This document shows, one piece after another, positions 1 to 8,642 of a stretch of DNA of 64,000 nucleotides (position 1 is its first letter; every line of letters begins with the position of its first letter). The DNA is from Gulosibacter sediminis (GTDB lineage Bacteria; Actinomycetota; Actinomycetes; Actinomycetales; Microbacteriaceae). The translations under genes were made by a program, and so were the position numbers. The stretch lies in the NCBI RefSeq assembly GCF_023370115.1, contig NZ_CP097160.1, positions 2,294,001 through 2,358,000 on the forward strand. Reading direction: 5' to 3'. The notes beneath the pieces are model-generated. The model made no database searches. It saw only the letters and a program-made list of their open reading frames with translations, and was not told the origin of the DNA.

Positions 1-447
1 GTGCGCCTGCAGCGAGAGGAAGGTGCGCACCGTGAAAAAGTGCGCCTCGCCCTCATACCCGACCCGGCGTGGCTCGGCACCGACGCGGTCGAGCAAGGCC
101 TGCGCGATCCAGTCGCCAGGGTGGCGGTCGGGCTGGTGGATGAGCGACTCGGGGTAACCCAGAATCTGCTCGGGCGGGAAGGTGGTCGCGGTGCGGTGGG
201 CGCCGTTCGCATCCATTTCGCGCATGATGAGCAGCGGCTCGCCGTCGAGCGGCAGGAACAGCACCTGGGGCATGTAGAACGACCACGCGTTGTAGCCCGT
301 GAGGTAGTAGAGGTTCGCGGGGTCGGCGACGAGCAGGGCGTCAAAGCCGCCGGCACGCATCCGCTGCCGCACGCTGTCGCGTCGCGCGATGAACTCCGTT
401 TCGCTGAACGGGGCGCCGATGCTCGGCCCAACGTGCTGCTGCGACAT
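1..447 (-). CDS. M24-family hydrolase, creatinase/ectoine hydrolase-like, partial
   Basis: The first 149 codons of a gene that runs off the left edge, read on the minus strand from an ATG at 447 (start MSQQHVGPSIG). The visible part matches the creatinase-type N-terminal domain that precedes the pita-bread metallohydrolase fold: LLVADPANLYYLTGYNAWSF, then MREMDANGAHRT and RHPGDW. The MDANG and RHP-D patterns resemble DoeA-type ectoine hydrolases more than ordinary Xaa-Pro aminopeptidases, but the metal-binding catalytic domain lies outside the window, so the substrate is open. It starts 45 bp after the LysR stop on the same strand, so it may be cotranscribed with that regulator. Sure of the superfamily, unsure of the substrate. 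Confidence 0.8.
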   Translation of the reverse strand, partial: MSQQHVGPSIGAPFSETEFIARRDSVRQRMRAGGFDALLVADPANLYYLTGYNAWSFYMPQVLFLPLDGEPLLIMREMDANGAHRTATTFPPEQILGYPESLIHQPDRHPGDWIAQALLDRVGAEPRRVGYEGEAHFFTVRTFLSLQAH

Positions 448-492
448 TCGTTTCCCTTCGACGGCACGGCGCTGGCTTGCGGCTTCGCGTCG

Positions 493-1470
493 TTACGACG
501 GTGATGTGTTGGCAATACTGCCACGCTCGTCGACGAACGTCGTCATTGACCCCATGGATGCTGCGGGATTCACCTCAGCCGCCTCGATCAGCAGTTCCTC
601 GAGGCGCGCGAGGGCGGCGGCGCGACCCGGCTCGGGGGTGGCCGTCGCGACGAAGCGCACACGACGCATCCCGAGGTCTTGCACCGTCGGCCGTGCGACG
701 ACCCGGTAGCGGGTGTCAACGGCCGACTCGACGATGAGGCCGACGCCGACGCCCGCGGCGACGAAGGCGTGCACGAGCGAGTAGTCCTCGCTCTGCAGGA
801 GGGTGTTCGGCACGAAGCCAGCCGCGCCCGCGGCGGTGAGCAGCGCGCGTTCGGAGGCCTCGAGCACGCTGCGCGAGCGGATCCAGTCGGCCTCGGCGAG
901 GTCGGCGAGGTCGATCACCTCCCGCTCGGCAAGCGGGTGGTCGGCGCCGAGCATGATGCGGAAGGGTTCACGCTCAAGAGTGCGCTGGCGCAGGGCGGCG
1001 TCGGTCACCGAGGTGTCGCCGTCGAGGTCGTAGAGCAGGGCGCAGTGCAGCGAGCCGTCGAGCAGTTGTTCCTGCAGCCCGAGCGGTTCGCCCTCGACCA
1101 GTTCCACCTGCACCGTGCGGCCCGTGCCGAGCTTCGCGAGCACCTGCGGCAGCAGTCGTGCGCCGGCCGACTCGAAGGTGCCCATGCGCAGCACGGGGCC
1201 GCCCGATTGGCCGAGCTCGGCGACGTCGCGCGCGGCGACGCGCAGGCGGGTGAGCACGGCGCGGGCGTGCTCGAGCATGAGCTCGCCCGCCGCCGTGAGC
1301 GTCGTGCCCGTGGCGCTCGAGACGACGAGCTCGGAGTCGAGGTGTCGCTCGAGGGCGCGCAGGTGGTGACTGATCGTCGGCTGGCCGTAATGGAGGTCGC
1401 GGGCCGCGGCGGCGAGCGAGCCGGTGCGGGCAATCGCGTCGAGCACGGCGAGCTGGCGGAGGTCGAACAT
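493..1470 (-). CDS. LysR family transcriptional regulator
   Basis: A 325-residue LysR-type regulator. The N-terminal winged helix is clear (residues 1-60: LRQLAVLDAIARTGSLAAAA, then QPTISHHLRALE), followed by the linker helix and a periplasmic-binding-like effector domain to about residue 300. It lies between the M24 hydrolase downstream and the divergent PLP decarboxylase (start 1576), so it probably controls one or both through the 105-bp shared upstream region. The effector cannot be inferred from sequence. Length and domain order are normal for the family. Confidence 0.9.
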   Translation of the reverse strand: MFDLRQLAVLDAIARTGSLAAAARDLHYGQPTISHHLRALERHLDSELVVSSATGTTLTAAGELMLEHARAVLTRLRVAARDVAELGQSGGPVLRMGTFESAGARLLPQVLAKLGTGRTVQVELVEGEPLGLQEQLLDGSLHCALLYDLDGDTSVTDAALRQRTLEREPFRIMLGADHPLAEREVIDLADLAEADWIRSRSVLEASERALLTAAGAAGFVPNTLLQSEDYSLVHAFVAAGVGVGLIVESAVDTRYRVVARPTVQDLGMRRVRFVATATPEPGRAAALARLEELLIEAAEVNPAASMGSMTTFVDERGSIANTSPS

Positions 1471-1514
1471 ACAAGCAGCCTAGGGCTGAGCAGCCGTAGC
1501 CACCATAGTCAGTA

Positions 1515-1528
1515 TCGAGGGATCTCGA
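1515..1528. promoter_or_regulatory. Dyad in the LysR/decarboxylase divergent region
   Basis: TCGAG-GGAT-CTCGA, a 5-bp perfect dyad with a 4-bp spacer, lies between the two divergent starts (1470 and 1576). It is close to the T-N11-A symmetry of LysR operators. Reading it as the operator is inference. Confidence 0.35.
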
Positions 1529-1575
1529 CACTTCTGCGCTTGTGCCAAACCGACAGGTGGGGCAAAAATCTGCTT

Positions 1576-3057
1576 ATGACTGCCTTGAACGACTCCCAGT
1601 ACGCGGCCCCCTATTCCGAACAGCTGCAGGTCTTGGCGTCATTGCAGCTCGAACGCTACTTCGTGCCCGGCCACGGCGCCGACGCGGAGGGTTCGACGCA
1701 TCTCACCCGCGTCTTCGGCGAGAAGGCCGTCGCCCTCGACTTCCCGATGATCCTCACCGAGTTTCCGCTCGCCGACCCGCAGATTCCCCTCGGCGACGCG
1801 CCCGACACGATGCAGCGCGCGCTTACGCTCGCGGCAGATGCGTGGGGCGCGAGCCGCGCATGGTTCCTCACCAACGGTGCCTCGGCCGGCAACCAGATCG
1901 CGATGCTCGCGCTCGGCACGCTCGGTGACAAGCTCATCGTGCAGCGCAGCTGCCACTCGTCGACGATCGACGGCATGATGCTCGCGAACGTCGAGCCGGT
2001 CTTCATGCGGGCGTCGATGGACCTCCGCCTCAGCCTCGCGCGCGGCGTCACGCCGCAGCAGGTCTCCGAGGCCCTCACCGAGCATCCGGATGCCGCGGCC
2101 GTCTTCGTCGTAAGCCCGAGCTACTCGGGCGCCGTCGCCGACATTGCCGCGATTGCGAAGGTCGCCCACGACGCGGGCAAGCCGCTCATCGTCGACGAGG
2201 CGTGGGGCTCGCACTTCGGCTTCCACTCCGAGCTGCCGACGAACGCGATTCGCCTCGGTGCCGACCTCGTCGTCTCGAGCACGCACAAACTCGCGGGAAG
2301 CCTCACGCAGTCGGCGATGCTGCTGCTCGGGCAGGGCCCGCACGCGGCCGCGCTGGGCGCCGCGGTCGACCGCGTCTCGAAGGTCGTCACCTCGACGAGC
2401 TCGAGCGCGCTGCTCATGGCGGCGCTCGATGAAACCCGTCGGTTCCTCGCTACCGAGGCGAGCACCGCGTTCAACCGCGGCCTCGAGTCGGCCGAGGAAC
2501 TGCGCGTGCGCCTCGCCGAGCACGGCCGCTTCACCGAGGCGCGCGAGCAGCAGCTCGCGGCCGAGGACACGATCGCGATCGACCCGTTCAAGCTCGTCAT
2601 TGACACCCGCTCGGGCAACATCGGTGGCTTCGAGACGTACCAGCACCTCGCCTACGAGCAGCGTGTGGTGCCCGAGCTCGCGACCGACGGGGCCGTGGTG
2701 TTCGTGCTTGGCGCCGCCCGCACCGCGAATGTTGACCGCTTCATGCGCGCGATCGACGCACTGCCCGAGATGCCGAGCAACGCGATTGCCGCCCGCGTCG
2801 TCGATCCGGGCCCCCGCGCAATGTCGCTGCGCGACGCGTTCTTCGCGCCGAGCGAGGTCGTGCTCGCGAAGGATGCGGTGGGTCGCGTCTCGAGCGACTC
2901 GCTCGCGGCCTACCCGCCCGGTGTCCCGAACCTCACGCCCGGTGAGACGATCACCGAGGAGATCGTCGACTACCTGCAAGCCGTCGCCGCCGCTCCGATG
3001 GGCTACGTGCGCGGCGCGGTCGATCCGGCCGCCGCGACCTTCCGCGTCGTCAAGTAG
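1576..3057 (+). CDS. PLP-dependent Orn/Lys/Arg decarboxylase-family protein
   Basis: A 493-residue fold-type I PLP enzyme. The frame is open far upstream, but ATG 1576 (MTALNDSQYAAPYSEQLQVL) is the start that leaves the divergent promoter region free. The major domain shows the glycine-rich PLP phosphate-binding stretch (FLTNGASAGNQIAML), the cofactor-ring aspartate (LIVDEAWGSHFGFH) and the Schiff-base lysine (SSTHKLAGSLTQSAML). These are characteristic of the Orn/Lys/Arg decarboxylase major domain (YaaO/SpeA-like group). A shorter C-terminal domain follows. It is divergent from a LysR regulator and lies near an M24 amidohydrolase-type enzyme, suggesting an amino-acid or amine catabolic locus. 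The specific substrate is not resolvable. Confidence 0.85.
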   Translation: MTALNDSQYAAPYSEQLQVLASLQLERYFVPGHGADAEGSTHLTRVFGEKAVALDFPMILTEFPLADPQIPLGDAPDTMQRALTLAADAWGASRAWFLTNGASAGNQIAMLALGTLGDKLIVQRSCHSSTIDGMMLANVEPVFMRASMDLRLSLARGVTPQQVSEALTEHPDAAAVFVVSPSYSGAVADIAAIAKVAHDAGKPLIVDEAWGSHFGFHSELPTNAIRLGADLVVSSTHKLAGSLTQSAMLLLGQGPHAAALGAAVDRVSKVVTSTSSSALLMAALDETRRFLATEASTAFNRGLESAEELRVRLAEHGRFTEAREQQLAAEDTIAIDPFKLVIDTRSGNIGGFETYQHLAYEQRVVPELATDGAVVFVLGAARTANVDRFMRAIDALPEMPSNAIAARVVDPGPRAMSLRDAFFAPSEVVLAKDAVGRVSSDSLAAYPPGVPNLTPGETITEEIVDYLQAVAAAPMGYVRGAVDPAAATFRVVK

Positions 3058-3070
3058 CGGCGTTCGAACG

Positions 3071-3118
3071 CCACGACAGGGCCCGGCGGCGGGTTGCGCC
3101 GACCGGGCCCTGTCGTGG
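3071..3118. terminator. Bidirectional intrinsic terminator
   Basis: A perfect 16-bp inverted repeat (arms 3071-3086 and 3103-3118, core ACGACAGGGCCCGG) with a 16-nt loop, sitting between the convergent decarboxylase and dctA genes. No T-run is visible, which is common for actinobacterial terminators. Confidence 0.75.
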
Positions 3119-3134
3119 GGTACAGCGGGAGTGG

Positions 3135-4544
3135 CTAGCGAGCGCCGGCCTGCTCAAACTGCGCGCCCGGCTTGGCCGCCGCATCCTCGGCCGCGTCGTG
3201 CTCGTCGGCGCCGTGGTCGTCGGCGCCGAGCGTCGACTCGTCGAACGGCAGCTGGCCCGAGAGCACGAGGCGCACGCGCTCCATGTCGACCTGTTTCGTC
3301 CAGGTGCCGATGAGCAGGGTCGCGATCGCGTTGCCGCTGAAGTTCGTGATGGCCCGGCCCTCCGACATGAAGCGATCGATGCCCACGATGACGCCGACGC
3401 CGCCGACGAGGTCGGGGCGGTAGGCCTGCAGGCCCGCGGCGAGCGTCGCGAGGCCCGCGCCGGTGACGCCCGCGGCGCCCTTCGAGGCGATGATCATGAA
3501 CACGAGCAGGCCGATCTGCTCACCGATCGACATGGGCGAGCCCATGCCAGAGGCGATGAAGAGCGACGCCATCGTGAGGTAGATCGCGGTGCCGTCGAGG
3601 TTGAACGAGTAGCCCGTCGGCACCGTGATGCCGACGACGGGCTTCGCGACGCCGAGGTGCTCCATCTTCGCGATGAGACGCGGCAGCGCCGACTCCGACG
3701 AGCTCGTGCCGACGATGAGCAGGTACTCGCGGCCGAGGTAGCCGATGAGGCGGAACACGTTCACCCGAGTGAAGGCGTACAGCAGCGTGCCGAGCACCAC
3801 TACGACGAAGAGGAAGCAGGTGATGTAGAACGCGACCATGAGCAGGCCGAGGCTGAAGATCGCGCTGATGCCGGTCTTGCCGATGACGGCGGCGATCGCG
3901 CCGAACGCGCCGATCGGGGCGAGCCAGAGGATCATGCTGAGGATGCGGAAGACGAGCGTCTGCAGCTGCTTCACGACGCCGAGGATCGGCGTGCCGCGCT
4001 TGCCGAGCCCCTGCAGCGCGAAGCCCGTGATGAGCGCGATGAAGAGCACCTGCAGCACGTTCTCGCCGGTGAATGGGGCGAAGAAGGTCGTCGGGATGAT
4101 GCCGAGCAGGAAGTCGGTCGTGCCCTGCGCCTCGGCAGTCGCCTCGTAGGTCGAGCCCGCCATGTTCAGGCCGTCGCCCGGGTGGATGATGTTGCCCACG
4201 ACGAGGCCGATCGCGAGCGCGAACGTCGACATCACCAGGAAGTAGATGAGCGCGAGGCCGCCAATCTTGCCGACCGTCGCGGCCTTCGCGATCGAGCCCA
4301 CGCCGACGACGATCGTGCAGAAGATGATCGGCGCGATCATCATCTTGATCAGCCCGACGAACGCGGTGCCGAGCGGTTCGAGGCCGATCGCGAAGTCGGG
4401 TGCCGCGAGCCCGACGATCGCGCCGAGCACGACCGCGAGAATTACCGAAACGTAGAGCCAGGTGTGCTTGTCCCAGCCGGCGATCCCGCGCGGTTTTGCC
4501 GCATCCCGGGTCGCACCCGTGGGTGTCTGATTCGAAAGAGCCAT
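3135..4544 (-). CDS. dctA: C4-dicarboxylate:cation symporter DctA
   Basis: A 469-residue dicarboxylate/amino acid:cation symporter (DAACS family, GltPh fold). Diagnostic stretches are the Ser-rich hairpin (IVGTSSSESALPRLIAKM), the substrate motif GYSFNLDGTAIYLTM, and the last transmembrane motif IDRFMSEGRAITNFSGNAIATL, whose R and N residues are typical of DctA. Two adjacent ATGs (4547, 4544) follow a GGAGG; 4544 gives the better 5-nt spacing (MALSNQ). The C-terminus is an acidic, His/Asp-rich tail (about 30 residues) with no family counterpart I recognise. It is divergent from a CitA/DcuS-type kinase and its regulator, which fits dicarboxylate-induced expression. Expected function: uptake of succinate, fumarate and malate with Na+ or H+. 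Confidence 0.93.
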   Translation of the reverse strand: MALSNQTPTGATRDAAKPRGIAGWDKHTWLYVSVILAVVLGAIVGLAAPDFAIGLEPLGTAFVGLIKMMIAPIIFCTIVVGVGSIAKAATVGKIGGLALIYFLVMSTFALAIGLVVGNIIHPGDGLNMAGSTYEATAEAQGTTDFLLGIIPTTFFAPFTGENVLQVLFIALITGFALQGLGKRGTPILGVVKQLQTLVFRILSMILWLAPIGAFGAIAAVIGKTGISAIFSLGLLMVAFYITCFLFVVVVLGTLLYAFTRVNVFRLIGYLGREYLLIVGTSSSESALPRLIAKMEHLGVAKPVVGITVPTGYSFNLDGTAIYLTMASLFIASGMGSPMSIGEQIGLLVFMIIASKGAAGVTGAGLATLAAGLQAYRPDLVGGVGVIVGIDRFMSEGRAITNFSGNAIATLLIGTWTKQVDMERVRLVLSGQLPFDESTLGADDHGADEHDAAEDAAAKPGAQFEQAGAR

Positions 4545-4689
4545 CATTGCCTCCGTTGTGAACTTCGTTGTCACGTGCGGGCGGGCACCCGTACTGCCCT
4601 TTACCCTGGTGTGTGCACGCGCGCGGGCCCCGCTTGTGGTCGTATTGGTCTTCGCGCGCACGTCGATCGCACACGAGGGGGTGAGCCCG

Positions 4690-5967
4690 ATGGCACGATT
4701 TCGCTGGAGCGCCGCGACGCTCGTGTTCGTGCTCGTCGCGCTCGCCTCGGCCCTGTTCATGGCGGTCACGTCGACCTACCTCGTTATCGACGCACGGGCC
4801 GATGCCCGCGGCGACGCCACGGTAACGACACACGCCGTGTCAATCGCACTCGCCGACTCGCCGCTCGTGCGCGAGGCGCTCGCGGGCGACGACGCCGCCG
4901 CAACCGAGACCCTCCAGCCCGTCGTGAACGAGGTCGAGCACGACGCCGGCCTCGACTTCGTGACGATCATGCGCCCCGACGGCACGCGCGTCACGCATCC
5001 GACCGACGCGCAGGTCGGCGCGCACTACCTCGGCACGATTCCGGATGCGCCCGAGCCGCTCTCGGAGGAGTTTGTCGGCTCGCTCGGCGCCTCGATTCGC
5101 ACGATCGTGCCAGTGCTCGACGACGACCGCGTAATCGGCTGGGTCTCGTCGGGCATCACGATCCGGAGCATCGACGCGGGACTGCCGCAGCGGCTCGGGG
5201 CCGTCGCAGTCGTGTCGCTGTTCGTGCTGCTCCTCGGGCTCGGTGGCGCGGTGCTGGCGCGCCGGGGCATTCGTCAGCTCGCCGGAGATCTTCCCACCTC
5301 GACCATCCGCGACGCGGTGTCGTCGCGCGAGTCGCTGCGCACGCTGAGCTCCGCGATGCGCGCCCAGGCGCACGAGCACGGCAACCGCCTGCACGCGGCC
5401 GTCGGCCTGCTCGAGCTCGGGCGCACCGACGAGGCGATCAGCATCCTCACCGAAACCGCGGGCCGGCAGCAACTGCTGCTCGACATTGCGGCCGACGGCA
5501 GCCGGCTCGAGCCCGCCGTGCAGGCGCTGCTGCTCGGCAAGGCATCGGCCGCGGCCGAGCGCGGCATCGAATGGTCGATTGAGATCGACCCCGAGGCGCC
5601 CCGTTCGACGCTGAGCGCCGTCGACGCCGTCTCGGTGTGCGGCAACCTCATCGACAACGCCCTCGACGCGGCGGGCGAGGGCGGGACCCCACGCTGGGTC
5701 GAGGTGTCGATCATGCCCGGCGAGGACGGCGCGGCCGTCTTCGCGATCGCCGACAGCGGGCCCGGCTTCGCGCCCGGCATCGAGGCGCGGATGTTCGAGG
5801 AGGGCGTGTCGTCGAAGCCGAGTGACGCGTCGGGTCGCGGCGTCGGCCTCGCCCTCGTACGATCAATCGTCGATGCGGTCGGTGGCACGATCGAAGTGAG
5901 CAAGGCACCGACGCTGTTCACGGTGACGCTGCCGGGCCGCGCCGTGCAGGAGGAGAATCAACGGTGA
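4690..5967 (+). CDS. Sensor histidine kinase, CitA/DcuS family
   Basis: A 425-residue membrane sensor kinase. The ATG at 4690 (MARFRWSAATL) is chosen because a purine-rich GAGGGGGTGAG lies just upstream. Order: TM1 (about residues 9-30), an extracytoplasmic PAS-like domain (FVTIMRPDGTRVTHP, then VPVLDDDRVIGWVSSGI), TM2 (about 175-197), and a CitA/DcuS-type dimerisation segment QAHEHGNRLHAAVGLLELG carrying the phospho-acceptor His. The HATPase domain follows with N-box NLIDNALDAAGEGG, G1 DSGPGF and G2 GRGVGLALV. It overlaps the response regulator by four bases and is divergent from dctA, so it is the likely dicarboxylate sensor. Confidence 0.92.
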   Translation: MARFRWSAATLVFVLVALASALFMAVTSTYLVIDARADARGDATVTTHAVSIALADSPLVREALAGDDAAATETLQPVVNEVEHDAGLDFVTIMRPDGTRVTHPTDAQVGAHYLGTIPDAPEPLSEEFVGSLGASIRTIVPVLDDDRVIGWVSSGITIRSIDAGLPQRLGAVAVVSLFVLLLGLGGAVLARRGIRQLAGDLPTSTIRDAVSSRESLRTLSSAMRAQAHEHGNRLHAAVGLLELGRTDEAISILTETAGRQQLLLDIAADGSRLEPAVQALLLGKASAAAERGIEWSIEIDPEAPRSTLSAVDAVSVCGNLIDNALDAAGEGGTPRWVEVSIMPGEDGAAVFAIADSGPGFAPGIEARMFEEGVSSKPSDASGRGVGLALVRSIVDAVGGTIEVSKAPTLFTVTLPGRAVQEENQR

Positions 5968-6659
5968 TTAATGTGCTGCTGGTCGACGACGAGCCCCTCG
6001 CGCTCGAGGCGCATCGCGAGTACATCGGGCGGATCGACGGCTTTCGCGTCGTCGCCGAGGCCGCCGGGGCACGGGCCGCGCTCGATCGACTGGCCCCGAG
6101 CATCCGCGGCGGAGCCAGCGATGCGATCGACCTCGTGCTGCTCGACATGACGATGCCCGACGGCACCGGCATCGACGTGCTCCGCTACGCGCGAGCGAAG
6201 GCAACCCCGGTCGATGTGATCGCGCTCACGAGCGTGCGCGACCCCGAGGTGGTGCGGCAGGTGATCATGCTCGGCGCCGTGCAGTACCTCGTAAAACCGT
6301 TCACCTTCGCCGATGTTCGCGAGCGACTCGAGCAGTATCGCGACTATCGTGCGCGGGTACTCGATGCATCCGGCGCCGCAACGCAGTCGGAAATCGACGC
6401 GATGCTCGGCGCGCTGCGGCCGGCGCCGACGGCGCTGCCGAAGGGGCTGTCACCCCAGTCGCTCGAGGCGGTGCTCGGGGTCGTGCGCGCGCGGGCGCAG
6501 GTGACGGCGGCCGAGGCGGCCGAGGTGGCGGGGATATCGCGCGTGACGGCGCGGCGCTACCTTGAGCACCTGGCCGAGCTCGGCAGGGTCGAACGCGTGG
6601 CGCACTACGGCACGGGCGGGCGGCCGCGCTCGGAATACCGCTGGCGCGACGTGCCGTAG
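5964..6659 (+). CDS. Response regulator, CitB/DcuR family
   Basis: A 231-residue regulator starting at GTG 5964 within the GTGA overlap with the kinase stop, so the two are translationally coupled. The receiver domain has acidic pair D8/D9, phospho-acceptor D61 in LVLLDMTMPDG, T89 and K111 (LVKPF). The C-terminal DNA-binding domain is the CitB/DcuR type (VTAAEAAEVAGISRVTARRYLEHL, then GRPRSEYRW) rather than OmpR or NarL. Partner of the upstream kinase; the likely target is the dctA promoter in 4545-4689. Confidence 0.92.
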   Translation: MINVLLVDDEPLALEAHREYIGRIDGFRVVAEAAGARAALDRLAPSIRGGASDAIDLVLLDMTMPDGTGIDVLRYARAKATPVDVIALTSVRDPEVVRQVIMLGAVQYLVKPFTFADVRERLEQYRDYRARVLDASGAATQSEIDAMLGALRPAPTALPKGLSPQSLEAVLGVVRARAQVTAAEAAEVAGISRVTARRYLEHLAELGRVERVAHYGTGGRPRSEYRWRDVP

Positions 6660-6990
6660 CTGTTCTCTGTGAAGTTGCGACCGGCATGACGTGATTGGTT
6701 GTGCGCCGTCAGGGACGCGACGCGACGCGAACGGCTGTGGCGCGCTCAGCGACAAGTGGCGCGATGCTGACGGCGCCACTTGTCGCTGGCAGCGCCACTT
6801 CGCGCCTTCGGTGCCGCCCCAACCGAGACACTCCTGGTTCGTGTGACGCTGGCGAAGTGGCGGGGCAGCGGCGAGCCGACGGCGGTGGCCTCCGGCAGCG
6901 ACAGCCCCAGCGCGCGTGCCGGGTTGCCGCACGCGGCCCTCGAGGCGATGCTCGCGCGGCGCGACTACGCCCGCGCATCCGCCGACACCA
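6660..6990. other. Gene-free intergenic region with nested inverted repeats
   Basis: About 330 bp between the response regulator and the tRNA-Thr terminator. Short open frames exist, but none has a recognisable domain or a good ribosome site. The only clear structure is the inverted repeat listed separately; variants of its core GTGGCG/CGCCAC recur at about 6790-6805 and 6850-6865. Confidence 0.5.
6748..6787. repeat. Perfect 14-bp inverted repeat
   Basis: AGCGACAAGTGGCG at 6748-6761 and its exact complement at 6774-6787, with a 12-nt loop. The related core CGCCACTTCG occurs again just downstream and in inverted form around 6853. There is no T-run. It could be a factor-independent terminator for the two-component operon or part of a small repeat family. 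Confidence 0.5.
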
Positions 6991-7038
6991 AAACGCCCCG
7001 GTCACCTTCGCGCTATTGCGCGGATGACCGGGGCGTTT
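6991..7038 (-). terminator. Intrinsic terminator of tRNA-Thr
   Basis: A perfect 14-bp inverted repeat (AAACGCCCCGGTCA at 6991-7004 against 7025-7038) with a 20-nt loop that itself can pair (GCGC/GCGC). Read on the minus strand it ends in GGGGCGTTTT just downstream of the tRNA. Confidence 0.75.
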
Positions 7039-7046
7039 GCTGTCGG

Positions 7047-7119
7047 AGCCGCCTACCAGAATCGAACTGGTGACCTATTCATTACGAGTGAATCGCTCTA
7101 CCGACTGAGCTAAGGCGGC
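7047..7119 (-). tRNA. tRNA-Thr (anticodon CGT)
   Basis: A complete cloverleaf on the minus strand: acceptor GCCGCCT/AGGCGGC, D-arm TTAGCTCAGTCGGTAGAGC, anticodon stem ATTCA/TGAAT around loop CTCGTAA (anticodon CGT, reading ACG), and T-arm with TTCGATT. The discriminator is T and the CCA is not encoded. Confidence 0.95.
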
Positions 7120-7186
7120 TTGCCGCCTGTGACAGGCGACACGAAATCTTATCGTACGTTTCGTGTCCCGCGCCACTCGGGGCCAA

Positions 7187-8557
7187 TCAGCGCTTGGCCC
7201 AGATGAACGGAGGCTTCGCCTGCTCCTCCTCGTGCGCGGCGTCGAGCGGGATGCCACGGCGCTCGCGCAGCAGCAGCGTGGCAATCGTCGCAACGAGCAC
7301 GAGACCGATCAGATAGATACCCACCGAGGTCGTGCTGCCGGTCGCCTGTACGAGCGCGGTTGCGATGAGCGGGGCGAAGGCACCGCCAAGAATCGCGCCG
7401 AGGGCGTACGAGATCGAGGCGCCCGAGTAGCGCACGGATGCAGGGAACAACTCGGCAAAGTAGGCCGACTGCGGTCCGTAGCTAAGTCCGAGGCCCGCCG
7501 CGAAGAACGAGACACCGACGGTCAGCGTCACGACGTTCTGGCTGCTGATCGACCAGAGCATCGGGAAGATCGCGACGAGCAGCACCGTCCAGCCGATGAG
7601 ATACATAGCACGGCGACCGATGCGGTCGGATAGGAATCCTCCGATGACGGTAAATACGCCCCACGACACCGACGAAATCGCCATAGAGATGAGCACCGCG
7701 GTGAGGTTCATATTGCCGTTCGTCGGCGCGACAGCCTGGTTCTGAATGAACCCGCCGGCGATCATGTAGCCCGCGCCGTTGTTGCCGGCGAAGGTAAGCG
7801 CTGCGATGAGCACGAGCGGCGTGTGTCGACGGAACAGCGTGACGAGCGGTACGCGGGCCTTCTGACTCTTCTTCTCCATTTCACGGAACACCGGGCTCTC
7901 TTCGACGGAGTGACGCACGACAAGGCCGACAACAACAAGCAGCGCGCTCAGCATGAAGGGCACACGCCAGCCCCACTCGAGGTAGGCGTCGCCCGGCGCG
8001 ATGATGGTCATGAGCGCGATGACACCGCTCGCAAGCAGCATGGCAATGGGGGTTGCGACCTGCGGCGCGACGCCGAAGGCGCCCCGCTTGTTCGTCGGTG
8101 CGTACTCGACCGCCATGAGTGCGGCGCCGCCCCACTCACCGCCCGCCGAGAGGCCCTGAAGTATGCGCAGCGACGCGAGCAGGATTGGCGCCATGATGCC
8201 GATGTCGTGGTAAGTCGGCAAGAGCCCGACGAGGAACGTCGCGACACCCATTATCACGAGTGTGGCGACGAGGATTCGCTTGCGACCGAAGAGGTCACCG
8301 AGGTGGCCGCAAATCATCGCACCGAGCGGGCGGAACAGGAAGCTCAGGCCGATCGTGGCGAACGAGATGAGCAGGCCGAGTTCGGCGCCGGCGGGCTCAA
8401 AGAAAAGCGTATTGAAGACCAGCGCGGCCGAGCTGGCGTAAATGAAGAAGTCGTACCACTCGATCGTGGTACCGATCATCGAGGCAGCGACGACTTTGCG
8501 CCGTTCGCTGCGTAAATCAGTCGGGTTTGTGGCGTGCGTGAGGGTGGCGTTCGACAT
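7187..8557 (-). CDS. MHS-family metabolite:H+ symporter (MFS)
   Basis: A 456-residue, 12-TM major facilitator of the metabolite:H+ symporter subgroup (KgtP, ShiA, ProP and citrate carriers). Family marks are GTTIEWYDFFIYAS in TM1, RPLGAMICGHLGDLFGRK in loop 2-3, LRILQGLSAGGEWGGAALM in TM4-5 and SDRIGRRAMYLIG in loop 8-9. It is divergent from the dehydratase operon and shares an 85-bp upstream region holding a 23-bp palindrome, so it probably imports that operon's substrate, a sugar acid or other carboxylate. The substrate itself is inferred only from context. Confidence 0.9.
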   Translation of the reverse strand: MSNATLTHATNPTDLRSERRKVVAASMIGTTIEWYDFFIYASSAALVFNTLFFEPAGAELGLLISFATIGLSFLFRPLGAMICGHLGDLFGRKRILVATLVIMGVATFLVGLLPTYHDIGIMAPILLASLRILQGLSAGGEWGGAALMAVEYAPTNKRGAFGVAPQVATPIAMLLASGVIALMTIIAPGDAYLEWGWRVPFMLSALLVVVGLVVRHSVEESPVFREMEKKSQKARVPLVTLFRRHTPLVLIAALTFAGNNGAGYMIAGGFIQNQAVAPTNGNMNLTAVLISMAISSVSWGVFTVIGGFLSDRIGRRAMYLIGWTVLLVAIFPMLWSISSQNVVTLTVGVSFFAAGLGLSYGPQSAYFAELFPASVRYSGASISYALGAILGGAFAPLIATALVQATGSTTSVGIYLIGLVLVATIATLLLRERRGIPLDAAHEEEQAKPPFIWAKR

Positions 8558-8588
8558 CCGTGACTCCGTTGTCAGTTGCGGTTCGAGC

Positions 8589-8611
8589 TGTGATATAGCT
8601 TGTATATCACA
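8589..8611. promoter_or_regulatory. 23-bp palindromic operator, probable GntR site
   Basis: TGTGATATA-GCTTG-TATATCACA: 9-bp perfect arms and a 5-bp spacer, in the divergent region between the MHS transporter and the dehydratase operon. AT-rich arms ending in TATATCA fit FCD-type GntR operators. The GntR gene at the end of the operon is the obvious candidate to bind it. Confidence 0.7.
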
Positions 8612-8642
8612 TGGATATCAGGTGCTCAACGAGGAGAGATTG

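Noticed and set aside
3198-5582. 794-codon plus-strand frame through dctA and into the kinase
   Set aside because: Shadow frame with Glu/Arg/Asp-rich low-complexity content; the real genes on both strands explain the region.
6780-7073. Small plus-strand gene between the response regulator and tRNA-Thr
   Set aside because: The frame runs into the tRNA terminator and tRNA antisense, has no domain and no good ribosome site.
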